A stretch of 64,000 nucleotides of DNA, from assembly GCF_900105455.1 (NCBI RefSeq), contig NZ_FNSF01000005.1, positions 434,001 to 498,000 on the forward strand. Reading direction: 5' to 3'. Every line of letters begins with the position of its first letter. Positions within the stretch are counted from its first letter, which is position 1. Origin of the DNA: Tenacibaculum sp. MAR_2009_124 (GTDB lineage Bacteria; Bacteroidota; Bacteroidia; Flavobacteriales; Flavobacteriaceae). Positions 54,527 through 63,875 of this stretch are shown in pieces. The position numbers were made by a program, and so were the translations under genes. The notes under the pieces were generated by a model. That model was not told the DNA's origin. It saw only the letters and a program-made list of their open reading frames with translations, and made no database searches.

Positions 54527-56437
54527 ATGAAAACTATTTACACAACTATCGCTATGATATTCTTAGCGAACAACTTACTATTCTCCCAAGAACTTAATTT
54601 ACAGGCACTCCTTATTCCTGAAGAGTTAAAAATTAATGCTGATGCGGTTTTACGATTAGCTGATCAAAAAATAACTATCTCCGCTGTTGACGAAATGTTG
54701 GTCTCTAAAAAAAGAATAGTTACTGTTCTTAATAAAAGAGGAAATAGACATATTAGAGGTTATGCTCATTATAACGCAGACACCAAAATCAAAAAACTAT
54801 CCGCAATTATCTATGATGGATTTGGGGAAAAAATAAAAAAATACTCAAAAAATGATTTTAAAGATGTAAGTGCAGTGAGCGGAGGTACTTTATATTCGGA
54901 TTCTAGAGTAAAATATTTAGAATACACTCCAACATCATACCCGTATACCGTTGTTTTTGAATTTGAATATCAAAATTCATCAACCGGATTTATTCCTAGG
55001 TGGCTTCCTTTAGAGGGATTTAATATTGCTATTCAAAAAAGTATTTATCAACTCCTAAATCCTTTGAATATTCAATTCGCTAAAAAAGAAATCGGTTTTG
55101 AAGGTTATAAGGTCAAAAGAATCACAGACAACCATCAATTGCATTACGAAGTTTTAAGCCAAAACGCCATAAAAGCTGAAAGTCTTTCGATTCCTTTCGA
55201 AGAATACACCCCTTTTCTAATAATTTCCATGAACGAATATGCCTTAAAAGGAGTCAAAGGACAGGCGAAAAATTGGAAAGAATTCGGAAAATGGAGATAC
55301 GAATACTTAAAAAATGGGAATGATCAACTTTCCGAATCCATTATTTCCGAAATACAAGACTTAGTTAAGGGGGTAGAGAATCCAATTAATAGAGCGAAAA
55401 AAGTATATCAATATGTTCAAAACAAAACTAGGTATATAAGTATTCAGGAGGACATAGGGGGTTGGGTACCTATTCCAGCTACAGAAGTTCATAAGAGTGG
55501 CTATGGAGACTGCAAAGGCCTAACAAATTATACAAAAGCATTAATGGATGCCGCAAATGTAAAATCTTACTATTCCGTAGTTTGGGCGGGACGACCCAAA
55601 AAAAATGTTTTTAAGGATTTCCCTTCAATGCAAGGGAATCATATTATCCTTAACATCCCTGAAGAAGATGGGAATGATATCTGGTTGGAATGCACGAGTC
55701 AAACGCTCCCTTTTGGTTATTTAGGAGATTTCACCGATGACAGAGATTTACTGGTGATTACACCAGAAGGAGGGATTATCAAAAGAACTCCGAGTTACAA
55801 AGATTCAAGTTTTCAAAACACCCGCGCGAACGTAAAACTCTTAAAAAACGGAAATTTAACAACCAGCTTAAATATAAAGTCAACAGGGAATCAATACAAT
55901 TATGCATATGATGTAGAAAGTTATACAGAAAAAGAACTAGAAAAGCATTATAAAGAATATGTTTGGGACTACAACAATAATTTAGAGTTGGTGTCTACAG
56001 AATTCAATAATGATAAAGAAACAGTTGAATTCACTGAAAAAATTGAACTTTCGATAGAGAATTTCGCCACTGTAAGTGAATCTAACTATTTGTTCAAGCC
56101 TAATATTTTAAATAGAAACACTAATATTCCAGACCGTTATAGAAATAGAAAAATGCCTTTGAAACTGAAGTTCAGTTTTACAGACAAAGACGAATACCAT
56201 ATTGAACTTCCTCAAGAATATCAATTAAGTCTTTTACCTGAAACTAAAGAAATAAAAAACAAGTTTGGGCACTACAAAGCATCTCTTGAAAGAGTTGATG
56301 ACAAAACAATTAAATACAAAAGAGAATTTTCTTTAACTGAAGGTGTTTTCCCAAAAGAAGACTATAAGTTATACAGAAAATTCATAAAATCAGTAGCTCG
56401 TTACGACAATCAAAGAATTGAACTAACGAAACAATAA
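54527..56437 (+). CDS. DUF3857 and transglutaminase-like domain protein
   Basis: A 636-residue exported protein (signal MKTIYTTIAMIFLANNLLFS). DUF3857 (about 50-220: RIVTVLNKRGNRHIRGYAHY ... YPYTVVFEFEYQ) precedes a transglutaminase-like domain. The domain has Cys in GYGDCKGLTNYTKALM (about 325-340), His in GNHIIL and an acidic residue in IWLECTSQTLPFG, so the triad may be functional. A beta-rich C-terminal third follows. Members are thought to act on envelope proteins or glycans; the role is not established. Two paralogues exist here, at 56540 and, broken, at 16082-18027. Confidence 0.88.
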   Translation: MKTIYTTIAMIFLANNLLFSQELNLQALLIPEELKINADAVLRLADQKITISAVDEMLVSKKRIVTVLNKRGNRHIRGYAHYNADTKIKKLSAIIYDGFGEKIKKYSKNDFKDVSAVSGGTLYSDSRVKYLEYTPTSYPYTVVFEFEYQNSSTGFIPRWLPLEGFNIAIQKSIYQLLNPLNIQFAKKEIGFEGYKVKRITDNHQLHYEVLSQNAIKAESLSIPFEEYTPFLIISMNEYALKGVKGQAKNWKEFGKWRYEYLKNGNDQLSESIISEIQDLVKGVENPINRAKKVYQYVQNKTRYISIQEDIGGWVPIPATEVHKSGYGDCKGLTNYTKALMDAANVKSYYSVVWAGRPKKNVFKDFPSMQGNHIILNIPEEDGNDIWLECTSQTLPFGYLGDFTDDRDLLVITPEGGIIKRTPSYKDSSFQNTRANVKLLKNGNLTTSLNIKSTGNQYNYAYDVESYTEKELEKHYKEYVWDYNNNLELVSTEFNNDKETVEFTEKIELSIENFATVSESNYLFKPNILNRNTNIPDRYRNRKMPLKLKFSFTDKDEYHIELPQEYQLSLLPETKEIKNKFGHYKASLERVDDKTIKYKREFSLTEGVFPKEDYKLYRKFIKSVARYDNQRIELTKQ

Positions 56438-56539
56438 GCGCTATAAAATTAAAATTCTTAGAACAGTTATTAAACCAATACCCCACAATTTTCTAACATA
56501 TCTAGGGTATAAGTGATCATAACTAAAAACAAAAAACAC

Positions 56540-58546
56540 ATGAAAAAATTAATTGCTTTTATTCTGTTACTAACCTCTGCAACTCTCTTTTCTCAAGAAT
56601 TTAAATTCGGAAAGGTGTCAAAAGAGGAACTTATGGAAACCGTTCATCCAAAAGATTCAACAGCGGATGCTTCTTATTTATATAAAAAAAGAAGAACATC
56701 CTTTGATTACGACACTAACAAAGGATTTATGGTTGTTACCGAATGCCATGAAAGAATAAAAATATATACCAAAGAAGGCTTTGATTATGCCACAAAAGAA
56801 ATTTCGTACTACGTTCCAGATTCTGGTGAAAGAGAAAGAGTGAATATAGAAAAAGCCTATACTTTCAATATGGTTGATGGAAAACCAGAAAGAACAAAAG
56901 TTACTTCAAATAATGTTTTCGAAGAGAAAACAAACAAGTACTACTCACAAAAGAAAATCACCTTTCCTCAAGTAAAAGAAGGGAGCGTACTCGAATTAAA
57001 GTATAAAATTGTTTCTCCGTATCGATCAATAAACACCCTAAATTTTCAATACGGAATACCAGTTAATGTTCTTGACTATCAAGTTAAGATTCCAGAATAT
57101 TATATTTTTAACAAGCGTGCTAAAGGTTTCTATTCTGTTCCATTAAAAGAAAGTTCATACAGGAATACTATAAATTTCAAATCAAAATATAGAGGTGGAG
57201 GTGTAGTAACCTCTACTAAATTCTATAGCCAAGATGTTAATTATACTGGTGTAAAATATAATTTTAATGGAATTAATATTCCTGCCATGAAGGACAATGA
57301 ACCTTATATTGGAAATATCAGAAACTATAGAGGAGGGCTTGAGTTTGAACTATCAGCAACAAGATTTCCTAATTCCCCCTACAAAAACTACTCTACCTCA
57401 TGGGAAGATATTAGTAAAAAGATTTTTAATTCATCAAGCTTCGGAGGACAGTTGAATAAATCTGGCTATTACAAAGATGACTTAAATACTGTATTAGAAA
57501 CGGCAAAAACAGATAATGAAAAAATAGTTGGTATTTTCAATCTTGTAAAATCAAAAATGACATGGAATGGCTACCATAGTAAATATGCCGATGAAGGAGT
57601 AAGAAAAGCATATAAAGAAGGTACAGGAAATGTTGCTGAAATTAATCTGATTTTAACGTCGATGCTACGTGCCGCTGGATTGACAGCAAATCCGGTTCTG
57701 GTAAGCACCAAATCTAATGGCGTACCCATTTTTCCTACTAGAAAAGGATTCAACTACGTGATTTCAAAAGTTAATTTTGCTGACGGATCGTATGTATTAT
57801 TAGATGCCACCGAGAAATTTTCAATTCCTAATGTTTTACCATTACGCTGCTTAAATTGGGAAGGAAGGGAAATTAGAAAAAACGGCGTTTCCAACTCAGT
57901 AGCACTTGTTCCAACCAGTCTTGCTAAAGAGTCAAATAAACTGTACGTTAAAGTTAATGAAGACTTATCGGTTGATGGTATGTACCGAACAACATATGAA
58001 GATCATGTTGCCTTGATTTTTAGAAAAAATAATGAAAGTAAGAAAGAAGAAGATATTATTAGTGATTTAGAGAACAAATTCAACATTGAAATAGACAACT
58101 TCAGAGATTCTAATAAAGATAAGCTCTTTAAAAAACCTACGCGTTCATTTAAATTCACCTCTGAAGACCTTATTGAAGAAATTAATGGTAAGTTATACCT
58201 AACTCCTTTGTTTTTTCTGGCTAAAAACGAAACCCCTTTCAAATCAAATGAAAGGAACTATCCTATAGACTACCGTTTACCTTGGCAGGATACATTTTCT
58301 ACAACAATAACAGTACCTGAAAACTACTCAGTTGAATCAGCTCCAGAATCAATAGCTATAGGTTTACCTGAGGGTATGGGAGTTTTTAAATACCAAATTG
58401 TTCATAATAAAAATAAAATTAGAGTTCAGTGTGTATTACAAATGAACGAATATCTTATTGCTCCAAATTACTATGAAACGGTAAAAGACTTCTACAAACA
58501 ACTTGTAGAAAAGGAAATGGAAAAAATTGTACTTGTAAAGAGTTAA
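56540..58546 (+). CDS. DUF3857 protein with Cys-less transglutaminase-like domain
   Basis: A 668-residue exported protein from ATG 56540 (signal MKKLIAFILLLTSATLFSQ). A GTG at 56513 is an upstream in-frame codon that would break the signal pattern. DUF3857 covers about 60-240. The transglutaminase-like region has EGTGNVAEINLILTSMLRAA where active members have G-x-G-x-C, so the nucleophile is lost, while YVLLDATEKF remains. It is probably a non-enzymatic, binding version. It lies 102 bp after its Cys-containing paralogue and is closest to the frameshifted gene at 16082-18027. Confidence 0.88.
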   Translation: MKKLIAFILLLTSATLFSQEFKFGKVSKEELMETVHPKDSTADASYLYKKRRTSFDYDTNKGFMVVTECHERIKIYTKEGFDYATKEISYYVPDSGERERVNIEKAYTFNMVDGKPERTKVTSNNVFEEKTNKYYSQKKITFPQVKEGSVLELKYKIVSPYRSINTLNFQYGIPVNVLDYQVKIPEYYIFNKRAKGFYSVPLKESSYRNTINFKSKYRGGGVVTSTKFYSQDVNYTGVKYNFNGINIPAMKDNEPYIGNIRNYRGGLEFELSATRFPNSPYKNYSTSWEDISKKIFNSSSFGGQLNKSGYYKDDLNTVLETAKTDNEKIVGIFNLVKSKMTWNGYHSKYADEGVRKAYKEGTGNVAEINLILTSMLRAAGLTANPVLVSTKSNGVPIFPTRKGFNYVISKVNFADGSYVLLDATEKFSIPNVLPLRCLNWEGREIRKNGVSNSVALVPTSLAKESNKLYVKVNEDLSVDGMYRTTYEDHVALIFRKNNESKKEEDIISDLENKFNIEIDNFRDSNKDKLFKKPTRSFKFTSEDLIEEINGKLYLTPLFFLAKNETPFKSNERNYPIDYRLPWQDTFSTTITVPENYSVESAPESIAIGLPEGMGVFKYQIVHNKNKIRVQCVLQMNEYLIAPNYYETVKDFYKQLVEKEMEKIVLVKS

Positions 58547-58573
58547 GCAAAGAATCACTTCGTTTATATATAA

Positions 58574-58607
58574 AACACCAGAATAGGATTTCTATTCTGG
58601 TGTTTTT
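58574..58607 (+). terminator. Intrinsic terminator of the DUF3857 genes
   Basis: AACACCAGAATAG / CTATTCTGGTGTT, a thirteen-pair stem with a five-base loop, followed by TTTTT. Confidence 0.93.
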
Positions 58608-58723
58608 CTGTTATATAGCATATAATTGTCAAAATATTTATTACATTTAAACATTAGCTTCTAATCTGCATTTTAGCTTACATACTACACACAAAAAAAA
58701 ATGTCAATCAGAAGCAGAGTTCT

Positions 58724-59383
58724 ATGGTTTTAAGAGAGAAAAAGTTTGCGATACTTTATTTTATAGCATCAGTATTATCTTTAGTTTTTATCGATAATGA
58801 TTCTATCATAGAGCTAGTTTTAAAATTACTTTCACTAACCTTTTTATCTTTCATGTACCTTAATAGGTCTAGAGTTATAAACATTTGGTATTTGTTAGTG
58901 CTCCTTTTTTCTATTGCTTCAGATGCTTTTTTAATATTCGACACAGACCTGCTCTTTATCGGATCGATGCTTTTAATTATTAATAGGTTTTTATATATAA
59001 TAATTGCTAGAAGAGCCATATTCCAAACAAAATTACATCTTTTGATATTCTACCTTGTTCTATGTTTATTACTCTTTGTGGTTATATATATTATACTAAG
59101 ACCCTATTTAAAAGAAATATTGGGTATTTTTATGACAATGGGGTTTTCGTCTTGTGTGATGCTCCTATTTGCCTATTTAAACTATTTAAACAGGATGAAT
59201 AGAAGAAACAAGTACTTTCTTTTCGGTTTATTCCTAATAATTACCGCCGATGTCTTAATGATTTTCAACAAGTTTTTGGACTACAACATTTTGTATGTTA
59301 TTGCCTATACCTCGATATACTATGTGGCTCGCTATTTAATCTGTGAATCCATGATTGTAGGTAAACCTCGAAGACGTAGATAA
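58724..59383 (+). CDS. YhhN-like multi-spanning membrane protein
   Basis: A 219-residue integral membrane protein with about eight hydrophobic helices and a basic C-terminus (GKPRRRR). Two related motifs, LFSIASDAFLIFDTD (about 61-75) and FGLFLIITADVLMIFNKF, recall the paired acidic motifs of YhhN/TMEM86 lysoplasmalogenase-like proteins. The match is by pattern only. It could be another small transporter or enzyme. It is single-gene, convergent with tesB, with stops 10 bp apart. Confidence 0.6.
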   Translation: MVLREKKFAILYFIASVLSLVFIDNDSIIELVLKLLSLTFLSFMYLNRSRVINIWYLLVLLFSIASDAFLIFDTDLLFIGSMLLIINRFLYIIIARRAIFQTKLHLLIFYLVLCLLLFVVIYIILRPYLKEILGIFMTMGFSSCVMLLFAYLNYLNRMNRRNKYFLFGLFLIITADVLMIFNKFLDYNILYVIAYTSIYYVARYLICESMIVGKPRRRR

Positions 59384-59393
59384 CAAAACGTAA

Positions 59394-60266
59394 TTATTTT
59401 TCTTTTTTTAATGGTCTCATTAACCCTTCTTGAGCAACAGAAGCTATTAACTCTCCGTTTCTAGTATAAATGTTCCCACAAGCAAAACCTCTTGCTCCGA
59501 ATGAGTTAGGACTTTCAATTGAAAATAACATCCAATCATTGAAATCAAAATCTCGATAAAACCACATTGAATGATCTAAACTTGCCATTTGCGTATTTCC
59601 AAAATGTGCTTTACTCGCGTTCGGGTACAAACAAGCTGTTAAAATATTATAGTCGGAAATATATGTGAGTATTTGTTGCTTTACTGCCAACTCTAAATCT
59701 TCTTCATTTCCTTTTAGCTTAAACCAAACATCAACAATTGGAGGCAAGTCTTTCTTTTCTAAAGGATTTACAAATTGAACTGGTTTAAAATCAATAGGAC
59801 GCTCAATACTCAAAAACTCTTTCAATTTCCTTGGTAAAAAATCACCAAACTGCTCCAACATATCCGACCAACTTAGCAATTCTTCTGGCTGCTTTAGTTC
59901 TTTTTTTATAGGCATTTGATGCTCATACCCTTCTTCTTTCCTATGAAAAGAACAAGCCAAAATAAATATCGTTTTATCATTTTGATGAGCTGTTACACGA
60001 CGTGTTGAAAAACTACCTCCATCTCTTATTACCTGAACGCTATAGGTAATGGGGATATTCAAATTCCCTGCCTCCAAAAAATAAGAATGTAATGAATGCA
60101 AAACTCTATCCTTCGGTACGGTTCTATAAGCGGCATTTAAGGATTGAGCTAACACCTGGCCTCCAAATACATTTGGACTTCCAATATCTTTACTAACTCC
60201 ATTAAAACAATGGTCTCCTACATCTTCAAGTATAAGTATTTTTAATAGTTCTTTCGTGTCTTTCAT
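59394..60266 (-). CDS. tesB: Acyl-CoA thioesterase II
   Basis: A 290-residue double hot-dog thioesterase. The N-terminal hot-dog has FGGQVLAQSLNAAYRTVPKD (about 34-53), LHSLHSYFLEAGN, DGGSFSTRRVTAHQ and FILACSFHRKEEG. The C-terminal hot-dog has ASLDHSMWFYRDFDFNDWML (catalytic Asp in SLDHS) and NSFGARGFACGNIYTRNGEL. It hydrolyses medium- and long-chain acyl-CoA. Length is typical of TesB. Confidence 0.93.
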   Translation of the reverse strand: MKDTKELLKILILEDVGDHCFNGVSKDIGSPNVFGGQVLAQSLNAAYRTVPKDRVLHSLHSYFLEAGNLNIPITYSVQVIRDGGSFSTRRVTAHQNDKTIFILACSFHRKEEGYEHQMPIKKELKQPEELLSWSDMLEQFGDFLPRKLKEFLSIERPIDFKPVQFVNPLEKKDLPPIVDVWFKLKGNEEDLELAVKQQILTYISDYNILTACLYPNASKAHFGNTQMASLDHSMWFYRDFDFNDWMLFSIESPNSFGARGFACGNIYTRNGELIASVAQEGLMRPLKKEK

Positions 60267-60333
60267 TTGTTCGTTATAATTATACCATTTAGCAATTACT
60301 CAAGCGCTAAAATATCAACTTAGATTCTCCTAC

Positions 60334-61530
60334 TTATTTCATCTTAAACGGAAATTTTTGATTAAACTCAGTAGGTTTTATTTTATTCAAAAATAGACTA
60401 AGTATTTTATTTGGAAGATGTTTTCTGTGTCTTAAATATATGGTCATTTCTTGAGGAACTGCCCCTACAGAACTCTTTATTTCGCTAGCTGTTCGTCCAA
60501 AACTCAACCACTTAACTTTGTTAACAATAGCAGTTTCAATGTAATCATAAAGCATTCGTTGATATATTGCTAATTCTCTATTTAAATCATATTCAATTCC
60601 AACAAAATGCGCATCTAAATTATTTCTACTGATAATTCCAGACAAAAACCCAACTAATTTGCCATCTAACCAATATCCTTTCAAAATATAGCTATCTCCT
60701 AAATTTTCCTTCAGTGTTTTATAAGTACTCAGATTAAAAGCTCCGAGATTAAAACCTGCTCTGGTTGACACTTTTTTGTATAATCGTGTCATTTCGGGCA
60801 ACAATTCATCTAAAGTAGCCAACTCAATATCCTTAACTTTCAATTTCGCACTTTTTAAAAATGCCTTTTTGGCTTTTACCCTAAATTTCGTTTTCATCGC
60901 TGCCAAATAATCGTTGAACTCTTCCCAATCACTATCAATTTTCATGATCATATTCGGCTCTACTTGAAAGGAATAAAACCCTTCCGTTTTGAGTTCATCT
61001 GTAATAGAAAGTGACTCTTCAATAAAATCTTTAATCATATAAGCGTCAATCTCTTTCTTTAAATCTTCTCTAGAATTCACTAACTCTAAAGCTGTTCTTA
61101 CAAATTGCTTTAAAATTTTCTTTCTGTCCTGATCTGGACGAACAACAACACCATGCTCTCCAGTCACAAAAGTATTACCACATGTAAATACTTTTAAAGG
61201 CTTCCCAGAAGGCAAAATTCTAAACTTTCTACCTAAACATTTTATATATTCAAAAATCGTTTGACTCTCATCTTGAAAACCATCGATATTAAAATCTATA
61301 ACTTGAATAACACAGAGTCCTATTGCATTGCCATTATCATCGTTAAGAACAATGTATGCAAATTGAATTTGACTATTGTTTTTTTCTAAGGCAATTAAAT
61401 ATTTTGGATTGAAATAAAGATTCTTTTTACATCGAAGATCCTCGTACACTTGATCAGGAATATCACCCACCGACTCATAATAATTCGAATGAGCAGAAGG
61501 CAAGTTATGATTGCATGGTAATAAATTCAC
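60334..61530 (-). CDS. GNAT/FemAB-like acyltransferase
   Basis: A 398-residue cytoplasmic protein. The C-terminal half (about 215-350) shows an acetyltransferase-like fold: KFRVKAKKAFLKSAKLKV, LYKKVSTRAGFNLGAF, YWLDGKLVGFLSGII, AIYQRMLYDYIETAI and WLSFGRTASEIKSSVG. That is close to the Acetyltransf_6 or peptidoglycan-interpeptide FemAB type. The N-terminal half is family-specific. The acceptor is unknown; cell-envelope or fatty-acid conjugation is possible. It is transcribed towards tesB, with a 67-bp gap. Confidence 0.7.
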   Translation of the reverse strand: MNLLPCNHNLPSAHSNYYESVGDIPDQVYEDLRCKKNLYFNPKYLIALEKNNSQIQFAYIVLNDDNGNAIGLCVIQVIDFNIDGFQDESQTIFEYIKCLGRKFRILPSGKPLKVFTCGNTFVTGEHGVVVRPDQDRKKILKQFVRTALELVNSREDLKKEIDAYMIKDFIEESLSITDELKTEGFYSFQVEPNMIMKIDSDWEEFNDYLAAMKTKFRVKAKKAFLKSAKLKVKDIELATLDELLPEMTRLYKKVSTRAGFNLGAFNLSTYKTLKENLGDSYILKGYWLDGKLVGFLSGIISRNNLDAHFVGIEYDLNRELAIYQRMLYDYIETAIVNKVKWLSFGRTASEIKSSVGAVPQEMTIYLRHRKHLPNKILSLFLNKIKPTEFNQKFPFKMK

Positions 61531-61869
61531 TAAACTCTTATTTTTATGTAAATTAAGAAAAGTTTCGTGAAAAACGAAAAAGAAGATACCTTGAATATTA
61601 TTTTAGGGTATGTCCACGCACTAAGAACAACCTTAAAGCCAATAATATCAAACATTTACACTCTATAGGTTTAAATTTATATATATTACTTTTTCAGAAT
61701 TCAAAAGAGCCTCTATCGGCTTTATAAAAATCCACGCTCTATAGTTACTGTTACTGATTTCGTTTTATGTTTTAAAAACATAAAAGCAACAATAGTTAAT
61801 AGTATCTTTGCACCTAATACAGACATCATATTAATAAAAAACAAAATCTCTAGTACTCAAATTATAAAG
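61531..61869. other. Divergent promoter region, GNAT-like gene / DUF1456 gene
   Basis: A 339-bp AT-rich gap. It holds the DUF1456 promoter and palindrome (61763-61810). Nothing else, in particular no RNA gene or repeat, stands out. Confidence 0.6.
61763..61810 (+). promoter_or_regulatory. Palindrome and -7 box upstream of the DUF1456 gene
   Basis: A perfect inverted repeat TTTTATGTTTT-A-AAAACATAAAA (61763-61785) lies 17 bp upstream of a perfect -7 box TATCTTTG (61803-61810). It occupies the -33 region. It could be an operator or an A/T-rich UP-like element. Confidence 0.5.
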
Positions 61870-62343
61870 ATGGAAAACAATGTTATTATACGTCAGATTA
61901 GATACATTTTTGATTTTAAAGATTCGAAAATGATTGAATTATTTGCCTTGGTAGAGCATAAAGTAACCATTGAGCAAGTGCATAATTGGATGAAAAAAGA
62001 AGACCAACCATCTTATAAACCTATGCAAGATGAAGAATTAGCTCATTTCTTAAATGGACTCATTATCTTCAAACGAGGAAAAAGAGAGGGACCACCACCC
62101 CAAGCGGAGAAAAGTTTAAATAATAACCTCATCTTAAGAAAACTTAAAATAGCATTAAACTTTAAAGACTTCGATATCATTGATACTCTTTCTCTGGTAA
62201 AATTAAACATCAGCAAACATGAATTGAGCGCCTTTTTTAGAAACCCTAAGCAGGATCAGTATAGAATTTGCAAAGATCAATTTTTAAGAAATTTTCTTTT
62301 TGGTTTACAAAAAAAATATCGCCCGACTAAGGACAAGGCTTAA
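61870..62343 (+). CDS. DUF1456 (YehS-like) protein
   Basis: A 157-residue protein with two copies of the DUF1456 module: about 1-75 (NVIIRQIRYIFDFKDSKMIE ... MQDEELAHFLNGLIIFKRG) and about 85-150 (NNLILRKLKIALNFKDFDII ... CKDQFLRNFLFGLQKKYR). A Pro- and Lys-rich linker joins them. The family, like E. coli YehS, has no known function. It is single-gene. Confidence 0.92.
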   Translation: MENNVIIRQIRYIFDFKDSKMIELFALVEHKVTIEQVHNWMKKEDQPSYKPMQDEELAHFLNGLIIFKRGKREGPPPQAEKSLNNNLILRKLKIALNFKDFDIIDTLSLVKLNISKHELSAFFRNPKQDQYRICKDQFLRNFLFGLQKKYRPTKDKA

Positions 62344-62464
62344 TCTATTTGAGTTCTTTTTGCAACTGTATTCAAACGAGTTAAGAGTCTTTTTATAAAT
62401 CGAAATACTTGATTAGAATTAGATTTACTGAATATAGATACTTCAATTAGATATATAATACTAT

Positions 62465-63208
62465 TTATTCTTTCAGCTTCTTTTTAATTTTCCGAATGGT
62501 TGGAGAACTCAGATAAAATAAATAAAAACCAGAGCAAATTGTTAGTAAACCTACTATTGAAAAAACACGTAGCACCCAGTTCGTGATATGGTCTCTGGTT
62601 TCAAAATCCATTACGTGTAACATCCATAAAAAGTCAAATCGCCTCCAATTATCATTTCTCACAGAAGTTATTTTCGCAAATCTAGGGTCAACATATACTT
62701 TCGTATTTGTTTCATGTTTTAAACGAACAGCATATACTGGTAATTGTTTACCACGATACTCATGATGGTTACTCAAGTCGTTTTCTATAAACGCTATATT
62801 ACTTATTGGAATAGGGTTATATAATCTACTTTCTACAAAGGCTACAATTTCTTTTTCTGAAAGTTGATTCCGTAATTGGTAATTTCCTTCAGAAAGTGTT
62901 ATTAAACAACTATTAGCTCCGCTAGAAACTCGAAGTAAACTGTCTGCACCAAATACAACTCCTTCAATTTGGCTGCTTTTAAATCCTGTTTGGTTTTCCA
63001 AAGAATCTAAACAAGACGCCAATGATTCATTGACCTTAAAACTGAAACTTTTTTCAGACTTATCTAATAAGGTTTTTCCATGAACATCTTTCATGTTATT
63101 CCAGCTAAAATAAAGGCCACCGACCGTCCAAAACAAAAATTGAACACCAATAAAAAGTCCTAAATAACGATGTGTTTTTCTGGTAGTTAAATGTAGTTTT
63201 CTTGACAT
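62465..63208 (-). CDS. PepSY-associated membrane protein
   Basis: A 247-residue protein with an N-terminal basic segment (MSRKLHLTTRKTHRYLGLFI) leading into TM1 (about 14-35). A PepSY-like periplasmic domain follows (about 40-205: VESRLYNPIPISNIAFIEND, GKQLPVYAVRLKHETNTKVY, YVDPRFAKITSVRND). TM2 is near 218-238 (VFSIVGLLTICSGFYLFYLS) and the tail is basic. Members of this group occur near iron reductase or siderophore systems; no such gene is adjacent. Confidence 0.85.
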   Translation of the reverse strand: MSRKLHLTTRKTHRYLGLFIGVQFLFWTVGGLYFSWNNMKDVHGKTLLDKSEKSFSFKVNESLASCLDSLENQTGFKSSQIEGVVFGADSLLRVSSGANSCLITLSEGNYQLRNQLSEKEIVAFVESRLYNPIPISNIAFIENDLSNHHEYRGKQLPVYAVRLKHETNTKVYVDPRFAKITSVRNDNWRRFDFLWMLHVMDFETRDHITNWVLRVFSIVGLLTICSGFYLFYLSSPTIRKIKKKLKE

Positions 63209-63309
63209 TTTTGGTTTAATTATTATATACTATAGATTTGACATTTCTCTATCATACTCTATTTCGATGACTTATTCCATTTACGATATTAATATCCTAG
63301 AATTTGGTT

Positions 63310-63433
63310 TGTCACTTCGAGTAAAATTATTTGAAATGAAATGAAGAACAATTTTGTATCGAGAAGTGCTCCCTATTACCGTATACTGTTCTCGATACAC
63401 TTTTCACTTCGTAAAAACCACTCGAACTGACAG
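63310..63433 (+). repeat. R2 long-hairpin repeat, complete copy E
   Basis: Outer arms TGTCACTTCGAGTAA and ACTCGAACTGACAG, and inner arms TTTTGTATCGAGAA and TTCTCGATACA. The middle has diverged from copies A and B. Confidence 0.8.
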
Positions 63434-63505
63434 TTCAACAATACCAATACACGAACATCTAAAATAGAATTAATCTTTGTTTCAACCTCAGTATTTTTTA
63501 AGTCT

Positions 63506-63658
63506 ATTTCTTTTTCCATTGATGAAAAAGAAACAAAAAATCTAGTCTTAACCATGCTACACTCAAAAATAATCAACCTCGAACCTAAATTAAAATAACT
63601 CACTATCGTTCAAACAGATTTTAATTTTAACGGTTCTTGCGTAGTTATTTTCTGATTG
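63506..63658 (-). repeat. Dispersed intergenic repeat R1, right copy
   Basis: Its reverse complement matches 2050-2210. Shared blocks are CCGTTAAAATTAAAA, TTTTAATTTAGGTTCGAG, ATTATTTTTGAG and GGTTAAGACTAGATTTTT. Confidence 0.75.
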
Positions 63659-63727
63659 CCTGCTTATGACAACATAACTTTTATACTCCGAATTATTAGA
63701 ACAATAGGAATTCAACATTCTATAGCA

Positions 63728-63761
63728 AAAAAGCCATTGCAAATTTTTACAATGACTTTTT
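63728..63761 (-). terminator. Terminator of leuS
   Basis: On the minus strand AAAAAGTCATTG / CAATGGCTTTTT closes a stem with one mismatch, ending in a T run, about 115 nt after the leuS stop. Confidence 0.7.
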
Positions 63762-63783
63762 CTTTGTTTTATTTATAGCTAGT

Positions 63784-63826
63784 CATTTCGACCGATAAGG
63801 AGAAATCTCCTGAATTATTGGAGGGT
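63784..63826. repeat. REP-like element (GTCATTTCGACCG type)
   Basis: GTCATTTCGACCGATAAGG is followed by AGAAATCTCCTG, with the small palindrome GGAGAAATCTCC. This kind of sequence is a common interspersed repeat in Bacteroidota. One copy is seen here. Confidence 0.45.
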
Positions 63827-63875
63827 AAGTTTTGAATATGTTCTTTAAATCAACACCTCTCCAGTGAAATAACTT

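Larger units (their letters stand above)
63209..63875. other. 667-bp gene-free gap with repeats
   Basis: Between the PepSY gene and leuS. It holds the complete R2 copy E, the right R1 copy, the leuS terminator and one REP-like segment. No credible gene; the 75-codon minus-strand frame at 63376-63603 lies across R1 and R2 and is not one. Confidence 0.75.

Noticed and set aside
63376..63603. 75-codon minus-strand gene
   Set aside because: It spans the R1 and R2 repeats with no domain, start signal or conservation between copies.
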